A DNA stretch of 64,000 nt. Source: Pisolithus tinctorius. Lineage: Eukaryota; Basidiomycota; Agaricomycetes; Boletales; Pisolithaceae. This document shows, one piece after another, positions 55,991-64,000 of the stretch; position 1 is the stretch's first letter, and the number at the start of each line of letters is the position of its first letter. The translations under genes were made by a program, and so were the position numbers. The stretch spans positions 1-64,000 of the forward strand of contig JANFAH010000080.1 of assembly GCA_024663395.1 (NCBI GenBank), in the 5' to 3' direction. The notes under the pieces are model-generated. The model made no database searches, was not told the DNA's origin, and saw only the letters and a program-made list of their open reading frames with translations.

Positions 55991-56467
55991 TCATGAACAG
56001 GGCTCTGACAGAGGAGGAGAAGGGGGGATGTCCTCTGCTGGATCTTGCAGTAAGAAGGCAAGATGCATGTCATACTCATCATGAATGCGATCAGGGAGGC
56101 TGGAGGACAGTAGACCATACTGCAGCTGTCGCAATGCAGGAAGAATGATGGATGAGACTGGAATAAAGACAGTGCAGGGAGCAGGGAGGAATGATCCATA
56201 TGCTTCATCAACTGGGGAGACTGAAATGACCACATAAGACCTTTCTAACCGAGTGACAGACCTGAGGCGACCAAAGAACGTCCTTCTGGAAGTCATACTG
56301 ACAAGGAGAACACACTGACCAAGCTGCATGGGATGAGATGGGGCTGACAATGACAGGATGAACCAGGGGGCTTCAGGACAGAAGCTGGTGGGAACACCTG
56401 GCAGATATACATAGCCACTGTCTCTGGCAAATGAGACAAGCGAGATGACTGATGAAGAGGTGGCCAT
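55991..56467 (-). CDS. Family E embedded reading frame, copy 3
   Basis: Minus-strand frame of 158 codons from MATSSSVISLVSFARDSGY to SPPLSEPCS, uninterrupted and colinear with copies 1 and 2. Differences among copies are mostly single residue changes such as R/C and V/I. Function unknown. Confidence 0.45.
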   Translation of the reverse strand: MATSSSVISLVSFARDSGYVYLPGVPTSFCPEAPWFILSLSAPSHPMQLGQCVLLVSMTSRRTFFGRLRSVTRLERSYVVISVSPVDEAYGSFLPAPCTVFIPVSSIILPALRQLQYGLLSSSLPDRIHDEYDMHLAFLLQDPAEDIPPSPPLSEPCS

Positions 56468-56870
56468 GATTGATGGACTTAGTGAAATGAGCGTCTGATG
56501 GATGGAGTGCTGTAGAAACACGTAGGGTGTGAGGATCCTCTCCAAATTTGGAAGGAAGAATCGTGGGACTGAGCACTTTAAGCGAGTGTGTGAACCGAAT
56601 TGATATCTTTGGAAATGGTGGAGATATGACGAAAACCGGAATGCCATACACGGGCGCTAAAAACCTTTAACATGCGCTTAACTCACTTCCTCTTTTCTCT
56701 TTAGCACTGACGACTCGTTCTTGTGCGAAGGATGACTGTTAATGTCCAACAGTCTTTCTATGCATGAGGCCTTTAGTCTTCATCTGCATGCCTGGGCATT
56801 GTGCGCAACTCGTCAACGAGTTAGGCAGAGTCAGCTGTAACCATGTCCACAACACCTTTGGTGTGTGACA

Positions 56871-57113
56871 GTGCCCACTACAATGGTCCAGGAGGTTGCA
56901 ATTGATACCAGCATCCTCCAGAACCTCCCAGGTGACATGTTTTTAGCCCCTTCTACTTTCCTGCCACCCACCCATTGTTTTCCATACTCATCCACCACTG
57001 CAGTAGGAGAAGCCTGGCCCCCTATCTATTTCTCTTTGGGGGCAGTTGCTGACTGTGCTGGTGGGGATGATGCTGATGATCAGGATGCCACTAATGGGAT
57101 GGACATAGATTAA
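56871..57113 (+). pseudogene. Relic Z, 3' end
   Basis: Continuation of relic Z after the family E insertion: PTTMVQEVAIDTSILQNLPG, then a Pro/Phe-rich stretch and an acidic end GGDDADDQDATNGMDID with TAG at 57111-57113. Frame is open. Acidic C-termini of this sort are common in transcription-type proteins, but no function is claimed. Confidence 0.5.
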
Positions 57114-57337
57114 CATGTCCATAGAATGTACTATTACCATTTCATTGTCACTATTCCTGAGAATGATCATCCCTGCCTGTGTTTGCTTTACATGGTGCCA
57201 GATATGGTCTCTCTGGTGTGTGCCATCCCATTTGAGTCTGGCCAGGTGACTGGCCTTGCAATTTATAAATCCACTGGTACAGCTAAGCTAGTCCACACTG
57301 GCAGCACCCTCAAATCATGCATGGTACTTGCCACATA

Positions 57338-58913
57338 CAGTGGCTCAAAAAACTGACCACATGTTTGTATGTTTTACATTAGTTATGACTAAACACAATA
57401 ACCCCTCACCCTAGCCCTAAACCATGAGTGTATGAAATAGGGTACTGACTCTTGGCTTTCTATTGGTCCATGAATCAAGTGATTTGGATAGGAATTGATA
57501 GAATAGCAGCCATTTGAAAATGACATGTCATGCAGTCAGTTTTTTGACTTTAAGTTTTGATTACATAGTTTTGAATTTAACAAAGTTTAAAATGCTGTGA
57601 GGTGCTTACCAATGCTTACATGGTATATCACATGGTCTATTTGATGATTTGTCATTATACAAACAAAGCCAAACAATGAATTGGGACCATCAAGGCTCCC
57701 TCTTCTACCCCAACTCATGAAACCATCCTCCTGGTCCATCTGGGCCATTTTCTCAGAGTAATCCCCATAAATATTGGTGCCCACTACAGTAATGTCATCA
57801 GGGTATATGTCCAACACAATCAAACCCTTAAAAAATCTGCTTTCAGTCATCCCTGTGCTGTTTCCCCCACCCATACCTGATATGTTCTGCAATTAATCAG
57901 TACTGAGACAGCTGGAAATGCCATGGAGGTCAATCTGGCACATCAGAAAATGATGAACAAACAAAACACCTTCTAACCAGTACATTTTCACCACAGTACA
58001 ATTAGTTTCAATGCTGGGGTGAGACAAAACATTCCTGTGCACTTCAGGTGGCATGGGAAGCATGGCTAGACCATGCTCTCAGCTGACTGTGGATGACTGG
58101 GGATGGGTGATTTGGTCACATAAGACCATAGGTAATACCCAGGCCTAGATGGATTGATGGAATCTCCTTCCTAGCAGTTCAGTGGACTATCCCCCCCAGG
58201 GCACCTGGACTGTAATGAAGGTTTTCAGCTCACCCTAGCCCTCAACCCAGCACCCTTGAGGTGGAAACCCACCAGATAGATGTCATTGGATTGTTGGTCA
58301 TGTTTTAAAGTGCCAGATTAACCATCATGGCTTTTTCAACATTCTCAGTATTGATTAGTTGCAGAACATATCAGGTATGGGTGGGGGAAACAGCACAGGG
58401 ATGACTGAAAGCAGATTTTTTAAGGGTTTGATTGTGTTGGACATATACCCTGATGACATTACTGTAGTGGGCACCAATATTTATGGGGATTACTCTGAGA
58501 AAATGGCCCAGATGGACCAGGAGGATGGTTTCATGAGTTGGGGTAGAAGAGGGAGCCTTGATGGTCCCAATTCATTGTTTGGCTTTGTTTGTATAATGAC
58601 AAATCATCAAATAGACCATGTGATATACCATGTAAGCATTGGTAAGCACCTCACAGCATTTTAAACTTTGTTAAATTCAAAACTATGTAATCAAAACTTA
58701 AAGTCAAAAAACTGACTGCATGACATGTCATTTTCAAATGGCTGCTATTCTATCAATTCCTATCCAAATCACTTGATTCATGGACCAATAGAAAGCCAAG
58801 AGTCAGTACCCTATTTCATACACTCATGGTTTAGGGCTAGGGTGAGGGGTTATTGTGTTTAGTCATAACTAATGTAAAACATACAAACATGCAGTCAGTT
58901 TTTTGAGCCACTG
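57338..58913. mobile_element. Long palindromic Tc1/mariner-like element, TA flanks
   Basis: Terminal inverted repeats CAGTGGCTCAAAAAACTGA are flanked by TA (57336-57337 and 58914-58915), typical of Tc1/mariner insertion. The two arms (57338 to about 57910 and about 58343 to 58913) are nearly identical inverted copies of about 570 bp around a 432-bp centre. Each arm encodes the same 101-codon frame (MQNISGMGGGNSTGM), stopping at 57587 (minus) and 58664 (plus). The AGTCAGTTTTTTGA motif recurs inside each arm about 210 bp from the end, as if a smaller element were nested there. No transposase is visible, so it is non-autonomous. Confidence 0.8.
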
Positions 58914-58915
58914 TA

Positions 58916-60660
58916 TGTCCTGCACAATTGCAAGGGTTTAACCCTCTGACCCAGCTTGAGGCCATGCAATCATGGCCTATGCTGCTTAATGCTGATGCCA
59001 CCAGCAAATAGCACTCAACATTGCCCATTCCTGTCTATGCCACTCAATGCTGGCAACACCTGACCCTTGCCACTACCTTTCCCCTGTATGCTGCCTGATG
59101 CCATCAACACCCATCCCCTGCTGGCACCTCACATCCATGCCAGCAGCCCATTCCCATCTAAGCAGCCACTCATTTCTGTCTATGCTGCTCAATGCTGTCA
59201 ACTTCCTCCCCCTGCCAGTACCTCATATCCATACTGCTACCCCATTCCCACATATGCTGCCCAATGCTGTTGACACCTGCCCCCTGCCAGTACCTCATAT
59301 CCATGCTGCCACCCCATTCCTGTCTATGCCACATGATCCCACCATGTGCTGGCCACTCCTGTTGGCTGCCACTCAATGCTGCTGGCTTCTGCTCTGCACT
59401 AGTGATTACCACCCCCTGCCTGCTACTGCTGTGTCATGCCAGTGAGTTCTGCTGGCAATGCATGTTGCACTCTCCTCACTACCCCACCCTGTCTCCATAT
59501 GCAAAACTATGCTGATGCATACTGGTGTATGTGGCCATATGCTTTTGCATCTTCACTGGCTTACCACTTACCACACTGTCAGATGCAAAAAAATGCCACT
59601 TTTCCCTCAGTCATGCTCAGATGGTCCTTGCCACTGGTACTTGCCACTCCAGTAATCCACCTGGCATTTGGTGCAATGGCATATCATGTTTCCACCATGT
59701 GCCAGGAGTTGCTGCTGTGTGCTGCTGTATGCCCCAGACATAATGTGTTGTCATGTTGGGCTGCCCTATGTACACAATGCAGATCTAGTCTGGGCTATGC
59801 TATATATGTCCCTATGACATGATGATATTCTATTTGAAGCCTCTCCATGTGACACCTAAAAATATAATTGTAGCCAATTCTGGTGTCATGCATGACAATA
59901 CAATTGTAGCCAATCCTGAATGACACATGACAACATAATCACAGCTGATCCCTATGTTATGGTGACAACTTGTAGGTCAGCTCAACCTCTGCTGGCCATG
60001 TCACATGGCCTAACTAGGTACATGGGCTCACCTGCCAGCATTGCAAGATTGTGAAGGAGATGAATGGGAATGTGACATGTCTTTGAAAGTGGCAGTCATG
60101 GTATTGCAAGGCCCATCACACATGCTCTGCAAAGTCAACTGGGACCAGTTGCAAGCATTCTATGCTGCCCTCACCATATGGAAAAAGAGACAGGTATGCC
60201 TTTTCAAAAAAGTTATGCTCAGTGTCTGCAGGCTGCAGGACATGGTTGACAGATTGCTGTTGAGGCTGTCCAAAATCAGAGACAGGTTTGCCTCCATGCC
60301 TAACAGCATAACCTCCCTCTTGACCCTTGTCCCATAGGTTGATGAGCCCCCAGGTCATCAACTCTTTGGCAGTCAGTGTTGAGAGGTTGGTGTCAATTGT
60401 CCCCATGACCTGCAGAGGAACAACTTTGGGACTTGCACCTTTGCCCATCAAGTCTGCAGGAATGTTTCTGCAATCAACTAGCTGATGCTCAGCATTGACA
60501 ATGAACTCTGTGACTTTGACACAAACTCATACCCTCATCATCATCTACTGGCACATATCCCTCACCCTCCTCATCCAGTATGTGGACATCTTCAGTGCCA
60601 CAACTGCTCTACTCGTTGGACTAGGACTCTTGGTTTAAACACTGGACAATGGTTGCTATT
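58916..60660. other. Decayed CpG-poor DNA without a recognised gene
   Basis: Contains the minisatellite at 59080-59345 and several short open frames on both strands, of which the one at 60041-60337 (KVNWDQLQAFYAALTIWKKR) has the most protein-like composition but matches nothing I recognise. Segments near 59870-60000 repeat ACAATTGTAGCCAATCCTG-like words and the inverted CCAGCAGAGG motif seen near 9210. Confidence 0.4.
59080..59345 (+). repeat. Degenerate minisatellite, about 4 units of 70-95 bp
   Basis: Units carry CTGCCAGTACCTCATATCCAT and the following CCATTCC...CTATGC segment, at about 59115, 59212 and 59285, with an extra partial unit. Frames across it are by-products. Confidence 0.6.
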
Positions 60661-61156
60661 AGTTGAAAATGCGGCGTAGACTACAGACTATGGGAGAATT
60701 ACTATGAAACCTGCATCCTGCCGCATTTGACAATGGCAAGCAAGGTTGGCGCCGACGCAGGCGGCACTTCCCGAGTGACCGAGTATGCAATTATATTCTT
60801 ACGCACGTGAAATGGTGCTAACTGTTGATTACTTCACCACGAATGCCAGCCTTCCATGCCCCACACTCGTGATTCTCAATCTCATTTCTATGGGTGAAGA
60901 TAATTGAGGGTACTGAACCGTTCAGCATGCATGTTGGCTCAGGAATGGCGACCGAGTCAGTTTATTCCGAAAAATTTGCAGGTAGCGAAAATACATAGGG
61001 GAAGCCTCCACCGTTGGGGCGCAGCAGCCAGTGATCCGATCACCTGCTCCAAGTATGGTGGACGGCTGTCACGATGCCGCCTCTCCTTGCATTTTTTTAA
61101 AATAAGAGAATATTTGTAAGAACAAAGGTTCAAAGTACATCGACTAGCCCGAACCA
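60661..61156 (+). promoter_or_regulatory. Upstream region of egt1
   Basis: Sequence changes at about 60,660 from CpG-poor to normal CpG content (GCGGCG, GGCGCCGACGC), marking the edge of host DNA. An A/T-rich stretch (TTTTTTTAAAATAAGAG, near 61090) lies about 65 bp before the start codon. No specific regulatory site is recognised. Confidence 0.4.
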
Positions 61157-64000
61157 ATGCACTCCTCTGCGAAACAAACCGGAGAAATTCATATCCTAGA
61201 TATTCGCTCCAATGATACCTCGGCGAACGCGTCTATCACGGAGGAAATTGCCAGAGGCTTAGATGCCCCAGTCAACCTCAAGACTTTACCTACGGTGCTC
61301 CTGTACGATGAGCGTGGCCTAAGGTTATACGATAAAATCACCACCGACGCACCAGAGTACTATCCGTTTGGCGCAGAGGAGGAGATCCTCAGAAAACATG
61401 CCTACCACATCGTGCAGCTCATGCATGGTCGTACGAATGGCGTCGTTCACGGCGAGGTCATCGTCGAGTTAGGTGCTGGGTGAGATTCCAATTAAATTCG
61501 GTCCGGCTTGATATACCTTGCAGAGCGTGTGGCTGCTGTAGTTATGGACGCCGATTCCCCCGTATTCACCCCCTGTCTTTCTTGGGGTATACTGCCGAGT
61601 CTCAGAACGCGCTGACCTGCTTTCTCAACGCAGGTCTCTTCGCAAGACATCCCACATCTTACGCGCAGTATCTGAGCTCGTACCCCAACCCTTACCTATT
61701 CCCCCCACAACATACTTCGCTCTTGATCTCGAAGAACGCGAGCTGAGACGAACTCTTTCAGAGCTAAACATGTCCGAACTCGGACCTGCTCTCTCCGGAA
61801 AGGTCGAAACGAAGGGGTTACTAGGTACCTATGAGAGTGGTCTTCGGTTCATCACAGATGGCGGTCTTCCGACGTTTGACAAAGAAGACGAGTTCCCCTT
61901 TCCTGTCCGAGGCTATGAGAGGTCGACTCGTAAGCGCAATGCGTCTTCGAGCTCCTCGGATGCTACTACTGCGGAGACCGGCCTGACGTCCCCATCTTCC
62001 CCAGATCAGCCACCCCTTCATTTATTGTTCCTCGGTTCATCCCTTGGAAATTTCGCGCCGGGGGAAGATGCCGAATTTTTACGTTCTTTCCCATTGACGC
62101 CCGGTTCCGGAGATACCTTACTTCTCGGCCTAAGTCAGCACGCGAAACGGGAGGATGTCGAGCTCGCATACAACGATCCCGAGGGCCATACCAGGGAGTT
62201 CATCATGAACGGTCTCAAAGCTGCCGGCAACACTTTGGGAGATCCCTGTCTGTTCGATCTCGACAACTGGGAGTATGTCAACAAGTACAACGAAGCAGAA
62301 CGTCAGTTGCGAATACTTCAAATGGATATCTTGGCATTGGTTTGATACCTTTATTAGGTGTTCATGAGGCGTATTACAAGTGTGTGCGGCCTCACCAAAT
62401 CCACATCCCACAGTCCAACCAACGTGTACAGTTCTTGGATGGTGAACTTGTCAAGATCGAAATCTCTAGAAAGGTAAGAATCTGTTGATCCCAGTAGTTG
62501 TCTTCTGTTGACCGTGACCACTAGTACTCAGAGAGTGATATCTGCAGGCTGTTTTCCCAGGCACAGCTTCGCTCCATTCACTGCTGGATTGACAGCACTG
62601 GTCGCCACTCACTCTTCCTTCTTGAGCGTCCACCATTCATGTTTCCGCTATTGCTTGCACCGACTGCAAACTCGGGCGCCTATGGTCCTTTCAGTATGCC
62701 TAGCACGGATGATTGGCGTGCTATATGGGCTGCGTGGGATTTTGTAACATTGCACATGATCCCCTACACAATGCTCCACCAGAAACCAATCCATCTTAGA
62801 CATATCTGCCTTTTCTACTTAGGACATGTCCCAGCGTTCCTGGATATTCATTTGTCTAGACTGCTGAAGGAACCAAACACAAACCCGGAAGAGTTCAAGG
62901 TTGGTTCGCCTGCCGTGCAGTGTTGTCGTCCATTAATACTTTGTTGTGCGCTAGTACATCTTTGAAGTAGGTGTTTTCCTATTTCCCACTCTGACTAGGC
63001 AACTGGTGGTGCTGACAGACGTGTTTCTAATACCAGAGAGGCATTGATCCCAACGTTGATGATCCTACCAAGTGCCATGTAAGTAGCATCTTGTCCCGGT
63101 CGTGAGTTTGTTGTGAGTGGGAACATCGCAGGATCATTCCGAGGTTCCGCGAAATGAAGAAGATTGGCCATCATTAGAGAGTATTCTCTCATTCCAACTT
63201 CGGGTCCGAGCGCGACTCCTCAAACTCTACGACGACATATCTTCCGGAAAGATACCGATGGCGCGCAACGTCGCTCGCGTGTTGTTCATGACCTATGAAC
63301 ATGAAGGTCTACACCTGGAGGTAAGAGTTCAATCACAGAAACTCGCCCTTGACGACTCTCCGGCTTTGGCTTGCAAAGTGTCCGATGTCGGGTTCGGTCG
63401 GTCACATTTGCTAGGTTTTTGCTTACGATTGTTGCATGAACAATAGACGTTATTGTACATGCTCATTCAGAGAGCTGGCACGGGGACGATTCCTCCCCCT
63501 GGTTTTGCCCCGCCGGCTTGGGAATCATTGTTGGAAAGTTGGAAGCATGCGCCGAAGCCTATGTCGGATACTGTCGTCATGGACACGACGACTGTCACGA
63601 TTGGCATCGACGATGTCGAGAGTGAAGACGAAGATCCTGTCAAATCTCACGATGTGGCTGGGCATACGTTTGGATGGGACAACGAGAGCCCAGAGCGGAA
63701 AGTTGCGGTCGGCGCATTCAAAATTGAGTGGCGCCCGATCACAAACGGGGAGTTCCACGGATTTTACTGGGGTACTGTTCAAGGCGAAGATGATGGGGTC
63801 GGAGTCGGCAAGAACAAACTTACCTTCCCGGCTAGTTGGGTCATGACCGACAATGGTGAAGTTGAAGTACGGACGTTGTTCGGTCCCGTACCTATCCAGG
63901 TTGCGTGGGATTGGCCCGTGTTGACCTCGTATGACAATCTATCGGTCTATGCGAGTGTCAAGGGGGGAAGGATTCCTACCGAGCCGGAACTGAGAATTTT
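61157..64000 (+). CDS. egt1: Ergothioneine biosynthesis protein Egt1, 3' end outside window
   Basis: Egt1 converts histidine to hercynine and then joins it to cysteine as the sulfoxide intermediate of ergothioneine. Exons by splice sites and homology: 61157-61479, 61634-62301, 62358-62473, 62525-62899, 62955-62966, 63037-63078, 63132-63320, 63447 to past 64000; 759 codons are visible with no stop. Residues about 30-365 are the EgtD-like SAM methyltransferase (ELGAGSLRKTSH spanning intron 1; FLGSSLGNF near 240). The DinB-like region follows (WDFVTLHMIPYTML, YLGHVPAFLD), then the Fe(II) motif HX3HXE as HEGLHLE (569-575), then the formylglycine-enzyme-like domain (WRPITNGEFHGFYWG, WPVLTSYDNLSVYASVKGGR), cut by the edge. 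Exon 5 is only 12 nt. It is the only intact host gene here. Confidence 0.94.

Larger units (their letters stand above)
53101..56870 (-). mobile_element. LTR-like element, family E copy 3, outer, interrupted
   Basis: A minus-strand copy occupies 53101-53974 and 55894-56870 (about 1,850 bp), interrupted by copy 2. Ends TGTGAGTC...GTGTGACA mirror those of copy 1. Flanks are GCAC (53097-53100) and GTGC (56871-56874), both one CpG transition from GCGC. Restoring GCGC joins relic Z in frame (LDLA to PTTMVQ). The TATA box reads on the minus strand near 53620-53635. Confidence 0.78.

Noticed and set aside
53101..56870. DNA transposon with kilobase inverted repeats
   Set aside because: Break points coincide with the ends of one element inserted in another in opposite direction, with an exact GCGT duplication.
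57587..58664. The duplicated 101-codon frame as a real gene
   Set aside because: It exists twice only because the arms are a palindrome, and it has no recognisable domain or splice structure.
1..64000. tRNA, rRNA, bacterial operons, phage or CRISPR features
   Set aside because: None was seen. The introns, LTR elements and gene families are all fungal.

Overview
This is nuclear DNA of a filamentous basidiomycete, most likely an Agaricomycete. The evidence is short introns with canonical GT-AG ends, Plavaka, KDZ and Helitron transposons, a FunK1-type kinase, self-primed Ty3/gypsy chromoviruses, and a fungal-type fused ergothioneine gene. Only that last gene (egt1, 61.16 kb to the right edge, incomplete) looks like ordinary host coding sequence. 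Nearly everything to its left is transposon sequence of several ages, nested several deep.

Layout. 0-20.8 kb is old, visibly CpG-poor relic DNA: a FunK1 kinase relic (0-1.6 kb); a Plavaka transposase relic (1.8-5.7 kb) broken by a SINE-like insertion and a solo LTR; a small intact-looking spliced gene (5.9-6.6 kb); a second solo LTR; a Helitron relic (7.8-9.2 kb); a minisatellite split by a 1.77-kb LTR-like element (9.5-12.0 kb); and a TET/JBP dioxygenase relic beside a KDZ transposase relic (12.8-19.6 kb). Three more gene relics follow, here called X, Y and Z. Each has been split by an LTR element: X (+, 20.0-29.1 kb) by gypsy element A, Y (-, 29.2-51.2 kb) by gypsy element B, and Z (+, 51.5-57.1 kb) by two nested LTR-like elements. 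With the insertions removed, the TET/JBP-KDZ-X-Y-Z stretch is only about 12.5 kb, the size of a large multi-gene KDZ-type element.

Element A (20,822-27,657) is complete but carries three in-frame TGA codons and an integrase Asp-to-Asn change. Element B (29,921-51,032) is a chromovirus swollen to 21 kb by two nested elements, C (33,751-40,762, minus strand) and D (41,870-49,604, plus strand). C and D belong to one Gag-bearing family without visible pol, and both carry long tandem-repeat tracts. To the right of Z lie a long palindromic Tc1/mariner-like element (57.3-58.9 kb), more decayed DNA, and then a sharp change to CpG-containing sequence at about 60.66 kb ahead of egt1.

The common theme is CpG decay. 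The LTR pairs of A, B and C differ at about 17, 21 and 8 positions, and every difference I found is a CpG-to-TpG or CpA transition. In-frame stops are almost all TGA at positions where CGA (Arg) fits, and several catalytic Asp codons have become Asn at a CpG. This is what methylated-cytosine deamination would leave. It sits next to a relic of the TET/JBP family, whose members oxidise 5-methylcytosine. Coordinates and motifs were read by eye; no alignment or database search was run.
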